Positions 36,001 through 46,940 of a stretch of DNA of 64,000 nt are shown here, in pieces. The notes under the pieces were generated by a model, which had not been told where the DNA came from, did not search any database, and was given only the letters and a program-made list of their open reading frames with translations. Both the position numbers and the translations under genes were made by a program. The DNA is taken from the NCBI GenBank assembly GCA_024305745.1, contig JAHRBS010000004.1, forward strand, positions 1,984,001 through 2,048,000, read 5' to 3'. The stretch comes from Polyporus tsugae. Taxonomy: Eukaryota > Basidiomycota > Agaricomycetes > Polyporales > Polyporaceae. How positions within the stretch are numbered: the first letter of the stretch is position 1; each line of letters opens with the position of its first letter.

Positions 36001-37659
36001 AGGCTCAACCTCCGAAAGCACTGAAGGCTATACTTACCTCGACGCCAAGACGGTTGCTACCTCCCCTTTACTAATCGCCTCAACTAGTCGCTGTAGATAA
36101 TCCTCCGGAGTCTCCTCGTCAGAATTAGGTCTGGGGATCTCAACGGAAGGTTTCGATAGAGACGGGCGGGAGGAACCGAGACTAGAAGGGGGTGATGTCA
36201 TAGCTGTAGCGTCATGTATATTGGGCGAACTGATAGAAGTCGGGGTGTGGGTATTGGACGAAGAACCAAACAGATTGACAGACAGGCGATGGAGAAGCGG
36301 AGGGTTGGTCTGTGCGCGGGTCCGTGGTTCAGGCGGTGCGGCAGGAAAAACAGGTGCTGGGCATTCTAGCGGTGTTGCAAGGGGAGAAGAGGTAGGGGAG
36401 GAGATGAAGGGGCGCGCTTCGGAGAAGAAGGACAGACGGGGACCGCCGACTGTAGTATCGTCGGCTGTTTGAGGTCGCTGGGGCCGTCGACGGCGTGCAT
36501 GGAGACTGCTGTTTGGGGGTCGCGGAGGAGGCTCTACACGATGTGACTCGTCGTCTTGTCTTTTCGACGGTTTGCGAGTTCGCTCCGAATGCCGTCGATA
36601 TAGGTCCGGTGGTTGATTTGACACGGACAATCCAGAGGATGGTACGGGGGTATTGAAATTGAAAGGAGAGACAGGCGGGAAGGTAGGGAGCGTGGGTCGT
36701 GGAGTGGGTGAAGTGGGAGCGGGTGGTTCCGGACGAGAGCTTGTTCTCTTCCGGGACCAGAATGAGCTTTTGCGAGTCAAAGGTTTGGCCCCGGCGGGCT
36801 CAGAGACTACGGGGATATCAGTCTCACGTTGTTTGCCCTTCGCATCAGAAGACATGAGATGCAGAGGTCCCAACGAAAGGCCCCTGGCTCGTCTGCGCTC
36901 TGCGACAGGAGGAGCTTCGTTTCTACTGTCGGGCTCCTTGTAGAAGCTCTTTGCATGCCGCAGTAAGAGACTGGGGCGTCGAAGATCGGTCGTGCTGGGT
37001 GATTGTTGAGGAAGGAACGCGACGGTGTTGACCTCCGAAGAAGATGAGGAGGCAGATACTGATGCCGGGGCGCCATGGGGCAGGCCAAGACCTAGGGCGG
37101 CGCGGGCGAGTATAACAGTCGGTTGAGCGGCGTGCACGAAGTCGCTGGGAGCGTACGAGGAGCGAGAGACACGCTGTAGAGAAGACGCACGAGATGATGG
37201 ACGGGACGCGGACCGCATGACGGTTCTCGCGTTACTTGTCCTACCGTCGCCCTCTTGCAAAGGAGAGATGTCTGGAGATAGACGAGTATGGGGCGTGAGA
37301 TTGTCGGGTGTTAGCTCGGGTGTCGGTGGGAGGTCCTTGTTCCTGGCGTGAATAGTGGAAGAAGAGGGACTATGATCGGAATGCTGGTTCAGGACTCCAA
37401 GTTCGTCTGTGGAACGTGCGTTGGAGGGGGAATATGCATGGGTACCGGCGCGACGTCGCCATAATGGAAGGGAGAAGAAATGAGTGGTCTGAGTCGTAGT
37501 CGTGACGACGTGTGTTGTTGTTGTGGTCGTCGTCGCTGTGGCATAAACGGCTGAATCGGAGGTGTCCGTGGGGTAGGGCGGGGGCGGGATCACGGTGTCG
37601 CTGTCGCGTAGGGGCTTGGCGGACGAACCCTTGGATGACAGGCCAAATAGGGCGACCAT
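33035..37659 (-). CDS. Arf guanine-nucleotide exchange factor, Sec7 + PH domains (SYT1-like)
   Basis: The ATG at 37659 starts a long Ser/Pro/Thr-rich N-terminus of about 520 residues. The Sec7 domain begins near PEDYLQRLVEAISKGEVATVL and continues after intron 35987-36037: ADAFHARALRVYIERFNF, LPRETQQIDRVIEAFAARY (glutamic finger), HPYILAFSLIMLHTDAFN and KMTKADYIKNTRLPGV. The catalytic Glu is present, although the preceding Gly of the usual LPGE is Arg. A PH domain follows in the exons near 34600-35000 (VTKVGLMLRKEDI, RKWRELCVLLTGSQLIFFRD, then LPDGRQYLLQASDEKDMNEWISRINYA). A coiled-coil stretch and a disordered end complete it. The protein should activate Arf GTPases on Golgi or endosomal membranes, like yeast SYT1. 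It is head to head with the next gene. Confidence 0.82.
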
Positions 37660-38217
37660 GCTGGGTCCGCGGTTAGGTGGACCAGAGGCGTCGATGGGGG
37701 AGGGTCAGGAGAGGAGTCCAGGATTGCAGACGGGAGCGGGTGGGATGGCGGTCGACGATGGGGTGGAGGAAGATGGGGGAGGCGGCGCGAACTCTCCTGC
37801 CCAAAATGGGGCGCGCCCCTCCCTCATGGGGCATGGGCGCTAGGACGGGGACGGACCCGGGCCGGGGCATAAAGATGAGCCTGTGCGCTCGTCGATCGAT
37901 GCTGCCTTTTCAACCTGCTCCCAGCATGGCCTGCGCTATCTCCTCCGCGCTCCCCTGCCACGGCACATCCATCTCGCAAACCATAGGCAGCCCACCGCCC
38001 GCGCATGGTTCTCGCAACGCCGACCGTCTCCTTCGTGAGTATAACCGCCACGGCCAATCGCAATCTTGTGCGTCACGCGATGCTCATGGGGGCCGTGTAA
38101 CCACACACATTAGCCAGCGCCGCCTAGATCTCTGGCCTTCCGCCACGGTCTGCCGTACGTCTATCACTCCTCCCCCTCCAGCTCGTCTTCATAACATTGC
38201 CCCCGCTCAGGTACATC
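37660..38217. promoter_or_regulatory. Divergent promoter, ArfGEF / small tryptophan-rich protein
   Basis: These 558 bases separate opposite start codons. The sequence TCAGGTACATC just before the ATG at 38218 could be a splice junction, so the + gene may have a 5' UTR intron. No known factor site was recognised. Confidence 0.35.
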
Positions 38218-38670
38218 ATGTCCGATCACAACTCGCAAATCGTCCTCCATGTGACACAATGGTGGCGAGGCAAAGACTCCGAGGGCAAAATCCTGCCCCT
38301 TCACTGGGCACTAACCTTCAAGACTTCGGGTTCAGACCATCGGCCCGTTGGCAACGTATACAACGCAGCCGGTAACATCGATACTTTCTGTTACGAGGCC
38401 GAGCGAAACGTCCCCATTCGGCACGACCTCTGGCGTGGCTCCCTCGCCGTCGGCCGCATCCCTGTCGAGTCTCTGGATCAGTTCGAGCACATCCTGTCCC
38501 AAAACCCTATCATCCGCCACGATCCTGAATGGAACTGTCAGAATTGGGTCTGGACTGCGTTACGCGAGCTGAGGCAGATGGGCTTTGCAATCGAGTACAA
38601 CCTCACATGGGCTAAACTCCGCCTCGACATGCTTGAACTGTTGGAGGCTTGGGAGAACGGGGACATCTGA
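38218..38670 (+). CDS. Small tryptophan-rich protein of a fungal uncharacterised family
   Basis: A single exon gives 150 residues from the ATG at 38218 (MSDHNSQIVLHVTQWWRGKD). Features are an early LHWALTFKTSG strand, GNVYNAAGN, then IGR-like AVGRIPVESLDQFEHIL, a central HDPEWNCQNWVWTALREL helix with one Cys and three Trp, and a C-terminal helix ending MLELLEAWENGDI. This layout (WALxF, DPxWNCxxWV) resembles a small family widespread in Agaricomycetes, possibly DUF6914-type. The match is from memory and unchecked. No signal peptide or membrane segment was seen. Function is unknown. Confidence 0.6.
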   Translation: MSDHNSQIVLHVTQWWRGKDSEGKILPLHWALTFKTSGSDHRPVGNVYNAAGNIDTFCYEAERNVPIRHDLWRGSLAVGRIPVESLDQFEHILSQNPIIRHDPEWNCQNWVWTALRELRQMGFAIEYNLTWAKLRLDMLELLEAWENGDI

Positions 38671-38961
38671 TGCGGTTTCCTCTCGACGCGCAGCGTGTTC
38701 TTGTCAGTGCACAACTGTAGTAAGTTCGATCATTCTTATCGCCGTCGTAGTCCACGCCGACTGACGACAACTTCTAGTCATTACGTTTTCTTAGGGTGCT
38801 GTACCGAATAAATACGGCCAGCGATTGCGGGGACTACACATGAGTTAATATGTACGCTATACACGAGATGAAACAATGGACAATGGATGCTACAGTATGC
38901 CCAAGACGACAGCATGGAGACATGACAACAGGGGACAGAGATCAGTGCGAAAACCAAAGCG

Positions 38962-41064
38962 TCATGATGCTTTGGATCTGCGTTTCTTCTCCTTTTCAAT
39001 TGCTCGCTTCTTCTGCTCCAGCTCTTGCCGCTACGGACGAACACATCAGTCACTTTGCATTCATGACAGCATCTGTCAAATAACACTCACCTCTGTGGCA
39101 CGCTTTTTCTCGCCATACTTCATGCGCTCGTACAGCTTCCGCTGCTTGTTGCTCATCATCATCTTGTTCATGTCCTGCTCCGCTTCGTCGTCCTTCGGCA
39201 CCTCTGCCTTCTTTGCCTTCTTTTGCGCCTTCTTCGTCTCCTTCTCAAACGTCCCGAAGTCGACACCGGCAGCCTCTGCCGCCAACTCTGCCGCGCGCAG
39301 CGCCGCCGCGTCCTCCGCGGCGGCAGCAGCCTTGAGTGCGGCCTTGGCCGGGCGTGCATCCTCTTCCTCCTCATCGTCCTCGTCCTCGATAATCTCTTCA
39401 TCCTCCATCTGCTCGTCCTCCTCAGCGATCCCTGCCGTCGGGTCGTACGCGTCCCTGTGTTCGCCAAACGGAGACAAGTGCGGTGGAAGCGTCTTGCCCT
39501 GTGCGTACAGGTCCTCAAGGAGGACCTTGCCCGCGTTCACGCAGTCGACGACCCACTGCGGCTGCACGTACTTACGCCGGCGCCGGCGCTCCCGCTCCTC
39601 CTCGCTCTCGTTCGCGCGCTGCACAGTCGGGCGGTCGATGATGACGTGCGTGATCGCCTCGTCCGCCTCGTCGAATGGCGAGCCGCTGCCCGACGTCGCG
39701 GGCCAGCCGAGGCGCCCGCCGAACGCGCGAACGATGAATTCGAAGATCGGACGTGATGTCTCGCGCGAGATCCAGAACGTGTACGGGGCAAAGAGCTTCG
39801 CGGAGGTCGACTGTGGCAGGGTCGAAAGCGTTTTGAGAGTGGGCAGGGTGGCGGTGGTGAATGCGGGAGCGGATGAGGTGCCTTCGGCGTCCTCTTCGGC
39901 CGTGTCCTCGACGAACTCCTCATCCTCCTCGTTCGCGGCAGAGTCCACGGCGGGCATGTCAACGCCTGCGCCCTCGGACGCCCCGGCGGTAGTGATGGCC
40001 TTGATGGTCTGCCGGACGTCTTTGCTCGAGACGCGCTTACCGTCGATCTCTACGACTTTTGACTTCGCGGTGGGGGCCGGTCGCGCATCCTTCGCTTCCT
40101 GAAGGCTGAACGCACCAACACCGGCTGCACCGTCATCCTTTGCAGTGTCAAGAGGGGGAGGGTAGACGAGGCCAGCATCGGTGTACAACTTGAAAAAGAC
40201 GAAACCGAGCAACGTCTGGTATAACTCCAGGAAGGTCAGCATTACACGGACATCAACGTCTGGTGGGATCTATACAAAGCACACTCAGTGACTGCCCCTT
40301 AAGCCTAGTAAAATCACAGATCGTACAGTTTGGGTGAACTGGTAGGGGACCAGCCAAGTGATCGTCTGGTCGAAAACCTCCGCTTGGTAGTACACGCCCT
40401 TGATCGACAGAAAGACTTTCCGAAGCGCATGCGTATGCATGACGTACAGTTGCCATTCCGCCGCGAGCCGTGCACAGTTCTCAGTGAGATTGGGGGAGAC
40501 CTTGGAGTCGATGGGAAGGGAGGCGAAGAGAAAGATCATGCAGAGGGCGTCGTCGATGTCACGTACCGCGTCAACAAACGTCGGATACCTAGATTATTGT
40601 TGCAGTTAATGTCCCCGTGCAGACGGACGAGCGGAATGTACGTACCGCTCTTTGATGATATGGTCTAGCCGATAGACGGGCTTGTTCTCCTCCAGGCTCT
40701 TTGCGTTACTCCACTCTCCTCTCCCGAGTGCACGGGCGAGCTTCTTTGCGAACGACTTGTGCTCTCGAAGCTTTCTGAGGACGGGCTCGTGTGCGAGGTA
40801 CGCGATATCCTTGGCATAGTAGAAATTTGTGGGAGCGGACGATCCTTTGTTCGCCTTCTTCCGGCTCCGAGGTTCACGAGGGAATATGCCTAATAGGAAC
40901 CGTATGAGATTAAACATGGTGAGGTTAGACTGAGCGACCGCACCCTTCAAAATACACAACCTCCGGAAGTCGGCGAGGGAACACTGCAGCTTCTTGATCG
41001 CGACCGAGCGAGTCATGTACGCCTTCGCGGCGCCGGCCTTTCCCTTTTGCTTTAACCGGCCCAT
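38962..41064 (-). CDS. NOP7: Pescadillo homolog NOP7 (60S ribosome biogenesis)
   Basis: The ATG at 41064 ([20 protein letters not shown]) is typical of pescadillo. Conserved segments follow in order: [24 protein letters not shown], the helical region [57 protein letters not shown], and [20 protein letters not shown] domain ([20 protein letters not shown] ... [10 protein letters not shown] ... [17 protein letters not shown]) ends at a long acidic stretch and an Ala/Lys-rich coiled coil. The last exon ([18 protein letters not shown], then a short basic end) is joined by an intron near 39038-39092. The protein belongs to the PeBoW complex with ERB1 and YTM1 in the nucleolus. It is needed for 27S pre-rRNA processing. 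The neighbour SmD2 gene diverges across 181 bases. Confidence 0.92.
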
Positions 41065-41245
41065 GCTATGAGACAGGAGCGATGAAGGTGGGGAATTGGA
41101 GAGAAGCAAGTGAGCGGAGGAAAGGACTGCCAGCCAGGAAGCGCTCTCGAAACTTTTCCAGCTGCAGGCACTGGGCGCCTGTGCCGAGCGGGAAGGCCAG
41201 GCGCGATCTGGCGTGTTGCAGTACGCATCTCCCCTCTCGTCCACC
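41065..41245. promoter_or_regulatory. Divergent promoter, NOP7 / SmD2
   Basis: These 181 bases lie between start codons of two highly expressed RNA-processing genes, so shared control is plausible. No specific motif was recognised. Confidence 0.45.
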
Positions 41246-41885
41246 ATGAGGTCTGTCTATATTCCCCTCTCGCCCCTTTTCATCTGCGTCTGACCATTCA
41301 TTCTGTCTGGATGCTACAGTCAATACGTGCACGTTCCAAAATCCGAACTTGACGAGGCGCAGCTCCGTGCACTCGAGGAGCACGAGATCAGCCAGGGCCC
41401 GTTGTCGGTCCTCCAGCAGGCGGTCAGGAATCATACGCAAGTCCTTATTTCCTTAAGAAACAACAAAAAGCTGCTAGCACGCGTGAAGGCGTTTGACAGA
41501 CACAGCAACATGGTGCGTGTTTCCACTCGTGTGGCGACTCACGCGTTAGTCTCACCCCCTCTTTCCTCTGCCAGGTCTTGGAAAATGTTAAGGAGGTACG
41601 TCGCGTTTTGGATTGGCACTCCAGCGGATGGAAATTAATCCCAGGATTGCAGATGTGGACAGAAATGCCGAAGGGAAAGAACAAGAAACCGGTGAACAAG
41701 GACAGGTTCATTAGCAAGATGTTCCTCCGGTGAATCTCCTTCTTTCGCCCTTGGTTGATTATCAGAGTGTTGATCTCAGACCCTGTGTGCAGCGGCGATT
41801 CTGTTATCCTAGGTATGATACCACTATTGGCTCTAGTCCCGCGATCTGGCTGACTCCCCCCCTAGTTCTGCGAAACACTGCGTGA
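41246..41885 (+). CDS. SMD2: Small nuclear ribonucleoprotein SmD2
   Basis: Six exons give 111 residues: a 5-base first exon (41246-41250), then 41320-41512, 41575-41595, 41653-41729, 41793-41812 and 41866-41885. The joined protein shows both Sm motifs: [60 protein letters not shown] and ISKMFLRGDSVILVLRN. SmD2 forms the heptameric ring on U1, U2, U4 and U5 snRNAs and acts in splicing. The end (LRNTA) is a few residues shorter than the animal protein, as in other fungi. All five introns have GT-AG ends. Confidence 0.92.
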
Positions 41886-42159
41886 AGGTTTGCCTGCCTC
41901 TTTCCTTCCCCCGCGACGTCGGAACAACTCGCTTGTAAATGCTTTGTGAAATATCTCGTGTACCACGTATTGTACTCTGCCTTCTGTCTCATTCTTACCT
42001 TCCCGTTGCTCTGATCAACCAAAAGATGACGCGTTCTCTAAGATTCGCCCCGTATATCACCAGGATTCCTTCCTCCCCTTTGGTATGGGTATGATCACCC
42101 GCTGTGCGAAACGTTAACGACTCGGACTCGAACCATCGCAGGATGTAGATGCCAGCCCC

Positions 42160-45100
42160 TCACCGATGACTGCGTTCCTCTTCTTCGATTTCCTTGATTG
42201 CGTCGAAGATTCCGCTCAGTGCAATCCATCCGAAGCTGCGCGCCCCGAATGCGTTGTGTTCCGTAATCCCCAGACGGTAGGCAACCCATGCGCGGTACAG
42301 TGACTCGTCAGGGAGAATATCGTCGTCGCCGGCGATGGTACGTTTGACCCTGGTCACGAGCGTAGACGTCTGTTCTCTCATCTGCGAAATTTGGTCTTTC
42401 CTCCTCCGGCGTTGGGAACACTTCGCGACAATGGTTCCGACCTGTCCGAAAGTGGCGGTCATGCTGGTGCCTTCGTGAAGCGTCAAAGGCGGACTCACCA
42501 CGACCTCTTCCTCCGACAACATGGCGGAGCGTGAAGGGGATAGCGTGAAGTCGGCGCATATGCCCCGCAGTTCGGATACGTACGAGCTGTACATCTCCCA
42601 GATGTTCTTGATCGTCTCATCGTCGTATTCGTCCGTCTCGATGAATTCCGCGACGTGCCTCTGGACGGCCCGGCTGACCACGTTGTCTTTAGGCACCTTT
42701 GTGTAGTAGATCTGATTGAGAACGTGCGCGAGCTGCTCGTCTTGGTTCATGTGACGCTGCTGGAAACGAACCGCCCGCTCCACCGTCTGCAGGGCGGGCA
42801 AGTTGATGGCCCGGAAGAGTTTCCCGACAGCCGTCATGCTGTGATAATACGACCCATTGGCTCTTCCGTTCAGTGTCTCGGGTGCATTCCAGTCAGGCTT
42901 GATTCGCAAAGGCGGCCGGGGGATCCTGCCTATGGGGACGGGCTGGCCAGTCTTGGGGTAGTCCACGGCGAAATTGTGGAGTTCGGCCAGTGTTAAGCAG
43001 TTTGGATGGAGGATGCTTTCTTCATCGTGCATTTGATCCGCGGTGACCAACCAATTGGTCGCTATGATTCCGAGGGTCTTTACAAACTATGTGAGTACAT
43101 CCTCAAGCAACAATAGAACCTGAAAGAGCGCTCACGTCGCTGCTGATGAATTCAGCGACAAACTCAGCGACATCAGCCATGGTACTTTCGTGCTCCACTA
43201 GCTTCTTTGGCGCAGGCTCATAGGAGGCTGGTTCGTATGTCTGTTGAGGCATGAGGTCGTGTCGTGTAGTAACGTTGTACTCGTCTCCGTCGAGATCGCC
43301 GCCGCCCAAGCATGAAGGCAATGGTCGTGAACCTAGGTTTCTCATTCAGAACATGATGATTAAGGAGCCAAGCGTCCAACGGAACGCACCTCTGATGGAG
43401 AATACCAGGGTGTTCCTGAGCGATTCCTTGGCGAACGGAGACCCAGGGGGTGGCCTCCCGATCGCATGCGCGACTTGGACATCTCCGGGGTCGATGGTAG
43501 GCGAGCGTGAAACGAGGATCGGGCCGTGCAAGTAAATGAGGCCGGACTCGCTCGGGGAGTCGATGCACACAAAAACCTCTCCAGGCTGCAGATACCCATG
43601 AACGTCAGCAACGCCGACCAACGTCCAACTCTCTGGACCGGGAACGGGTATCCGGGCACGATGCTTGAGTTCTCGAAGGACGTGGTTAATCGCGAAGTCC
43701 ATCATCTGCCTCCAGAACACGTCGTGGTTGAGCGGGCCCAACCCAAGCTTGGAGAGACCCAGCATAGCAGACGGGAGGCGGAAAGATACACCAAGCCCGT
43801 GCATTTCGAGTAACCGCCCTGACCGCGAGAGAGAGGTGACGCTTTGCTGTGCATCGCGCACGGCGTCGTCCTGGAGTTTCTTGAACGACTCGTAGGGTAC
43901 GCCGAGTCCCTCGAGGAGCATGATGAGCGGGCGGTTTAGGTAGTACGCGCCAGGCTTATCGAATGCTCGAGCGATCTCGATGGTCGTAGACTGAGGAGCC
44001 TCGAATTTTATCATGGAGGGTCGGAGTGTGATGATGTTACCGGATAGGTTGTGGTCGACACTCACAACACCCTTGGAGCCTTGTAAGCGGATTTGGAAAG
44101 CCCGCGGGTATGTTTTGTCCTTTTGACTCTTGCGATGTTTGCTCTGGAGGGACTTCCAGATGATTTTGGCGAGCGAGGGTGAGATCGTACCGACACCATC
44201 GGTGAAGACGTGCTTCCCATCCGCGGTTTTGATGTCACGGCCCAAGTTGATTTGGCCGACATCCATGGATACAGCAGCGTCCGTTGCGGTGAAGGCCTGC
44301 GAGATGCGGGCGGCGTATCGAGCGGGACAGTGTATGAGCACGGGATCGAATGGGAGCCGATTGAATCTCCCCAGGCTCTGGATGATTGTCGTCGCGTCGA
44401 CGAAATGGACGTTGTGTTGGGCATCTGTGTAGCGGAAGGGTTTGACGAACCATACAGCGTGTTCCTTGAGGGCGGACTGGGAGTAAGCGAGGAATCGGAA
44501 GTCCGCGCCTGCGATCTTGATACCGTGAAGGAGAACGTGCTTGACTCTGCGGTTGATGAAATCGCGTCCGTCCACTTCGCGGTCGAAGCGGTATTGAAGT
44601 CGATTCTCGTCCTGGAAGCTGACTCGCAGGAAGCAATCTTGGCTATGAAAGTATTGCCGCATAACGCGATTGGACCGCTCCGGAAAGGGTCCCTCGAGGA
44701 TCATGGTTGTGGGGGTGACGGTGAGGCGGAGACAATTGAACGGGGCGGAGGTATCTCCAGTCGAGAACAAATCGAGGGGTTTGTAGACGAACTGAGCTCG
44801 GACTTCCTCGAACAATTCGGCGACCCCGATGCTTGATCTAAGTGGCGGTTGCGTTATGGGGCCATCGTTGGAGCGGTGCTGATCTTCGCCGTACCAGTAC
44901 AATTCCTTCGCTCGGGACCGAAACTCGCGGAGAAGGGCGGCGATATAACCGCGTTGTCGTTCAACAGTGTAACCTGATGGACGAGCTCGCAGGATATGGT
45001 TGATGGGTTCGCCAAGCGACAAGATTTCCTTCATGTCGACGAGCCAGGCCCGCAGCAGGGCCTCGATATGGAACGCCACGATCCAGGGAAGCCTTGCTAA

Positions 45101-46024
45101 CCACAACTCGTACCGTTCGCGTGACCTGTCCGAGAATAGTCCCCGCCGTTCTAATGGATACGAAAAACTTGAGACGGGTACGTGAGCTATCTGGGAGAAG
45201 GCTCGAAAGGTTCCAAGGTCGTCCTCCGAAAGACACTCGAGCCGAATGTTCAAGGACGTATAGGGAGCAATCGGCTCGTGGCTAGGATCGAATGCGGACC
45301 ATCGCTGGCGCGGCGGGGGGTTGGGCGAGGAGGATGTTGTCAGCTGGGCGAAGACTGGTTCGGTCTCGAATGCCGGCGGATAATCGAGGGAGAAAAATAT
45401 GATGGGTCGTCCCGAAGGTTGGTGGACACTGGCAGAGACCGTCATGATCTGAGAAACTCGGATGACGATAATGCGAGTGTCTTCCAGGTCCTCGCCCGGA
45501 GCCTTCACTCGGAACTCCCTTCTGTCTCCGTCGAATGTGAGCTGAGCGGTGCATGTCTCCTCCCATTCGACGGAGTAAACATGATCGCGGCACGCGCGGC
45601 CAAATTGGATGGTGGTGACATCGACGCGGCTAGCTTGGAGTTGTTCAGCTTGACGTTCCCGCACAACTGCTTCACGGGGATCTTCGTAAGGCAGCCTAAG
45701 AGCTCGTTCTACGGCCTCCCGACGAGCGAGTTTGTGACTTTTCTCGAACTGGAGTCGAGTGGTCCCGAGGGAGACGGAGAGTCGAGGGACGGGTTGACCG
45801 TACGAGGACAAGAACCGTTCTGCCAGGTCTACCGATGGGAGAGTAAGCGCGGCGGATTGCCATGCACTTCTCCGTTTGGGCGGAAAGATATGGACCTCGA
45901 AATTGAATCGACGGGCCGGAGGTATGAGGAAGGGGGGTGAATGAAGGATTCTCGCAAGCTCTGATTTGAGGTTGTGGATCGAGGTCCCGAATGGGATGTG
46001 GGAGATGTGTATTTCCAAGTCCAT
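42160..46024 (-). CDS. Cellular RNA-dependent RNA polymerase, copy 1 (RNA silencing)
   Basis: The ATG at 46024 opens an RRM-like N-terminus (MDLEIHISHIPFGTSI). Predicted introns are 43333-43389, 43087-43135 and 42442-42498, giving about 1,233 residues. The catalytic core of the eukaryotic two-barrel RdRP family is clear: MILEGPFPERSNRVMR, SQSALKEHAVWFVKPFR, FTDGVGTISPSLA, FQIRLQGSKGVVSVD, RPSMIKFEAP, and the metal-binding GGGDLDGDEYNV with DLDGD at residues 891-895. All three catalytic aspartates are present. Such enzymes make double-stranded RNA for Dicer and are relatives of QDE-1 and plant RDRs. The C-terminal part (YPKTGQPVPIGRIPRP, KPDWNAPETLNG) is full length. Copy 2 lies next to it in the same orientation. 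Confidence 0.92.
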
Positions 46025-46940
46025 GCTTGAGAGTAGAGACGATGATTTGGGCCTATATCGAGTGGAGATGATAGTGGTGAGTCTCGGGAGAAAAGCGAGG
46101 TTGAAAGTCTGTTATAAGAGATGACAGGTTCACCGCAGCACCATAAGAAAGCACCGTCTGCAGCGGTGCTTCGGCCTGCAATAAATTGGCAAGCCTCCCA
46201 TACGATAGGCTGCCGTGTATTCGCCGAGAATACGAATAATGCCGTCATGAGGAGTCCGATGCAGTCTAAGGCACGTACCGACTGTCCACTTGGATCCGTT
46301 CAGTGAGCGAAGAATGAATATCGAGTGCCAGTCTCCGGATCGTGGCTTGATGAAGCGCCTCATGATCCCCTGGGGCCAGATGGACATCCCTATCAAATCC
46401 ATATTCACAGCGGAATGGTCTGGTAAGTACAGTATGTCGGGGAAAAAACACAACACTTCGTGCCAGACTGACAATTGATCAGACCTAAGTTAACGTGATC
46501 GTCGTCAATGATTATGTGGCACTGTGGCACGTGATCGGCGTAGTGGCGCTGTGTCGAAAACACTGGGCATCGACTCGGACCAGTCCACGACTCACACAGA
46601 GGCGTCCAAGGTTAACTCAACCCGTCGTGTGCGCATCGAACGCAACCGAGTATGTATGACTGAGCGATGTACTAGACGTTGGGGCACGGAAAAAGCTTTC
46701 GCTCACCTTTGATTCTTTGAATGTCTGGCCGCAATTCAGGGACCAAAAATGAAGCCGTCCAGTACTAGTGCTAGTGAATCTATCATGATTGTACATTGTA
46801 CACTAATCGATGCTCCTACACTTTGCTAACCATGTGAGAATCATGTTCGACGCATACATACTACCCCTACCATTTATGCTTCAAGTTAGCTGCTGTATCA
46901 CCCCCCATACTGACTCGCTATGCCGAGAGGAGATTGAACC
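46025..46940. other. Spacer between the two RdRP genes
   Basis: This 916-base spacer holds the copy 1 promoter and the copy 2 3' end. A minus-strand open frame from an ATG at 46402 to 46130 (MDLIGMSIWPQGIMRRFIKP) reads somewhat like protein, with GIIRILGEYTAAYRMGG later. It is not recognised and may be a 5' exon, a small gene or chance. A CACGTG site lies at 46528-46533. Confidence 0.35.

Noticed and set aside
38876..40102. Plus-strand open frame of 408 codons opposite NOP7
   Set aside because: It is the antisense of the acidic and Ala/Lys-rich NOP7 C-terminus; the Ser/Ala runs are the mirror of Glu/Asp/Ala codons.
42105..42140. Possible tRNA gene on the minus strand (perfect B-box GGTTCGAGTCC)
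   Set aside because: The T-stem does not pair (GATGG against CCGAG), no A-box or acceptor stem was found, and no T-run terminator follows. Only a lone B-box-like sequence remains.
44210..45940. Long plus-strand frames opposite RdRP copy 1
   Set aside because: They are antisense shadows of a strongly conserved coding exon with normal codon use on the minus strand.
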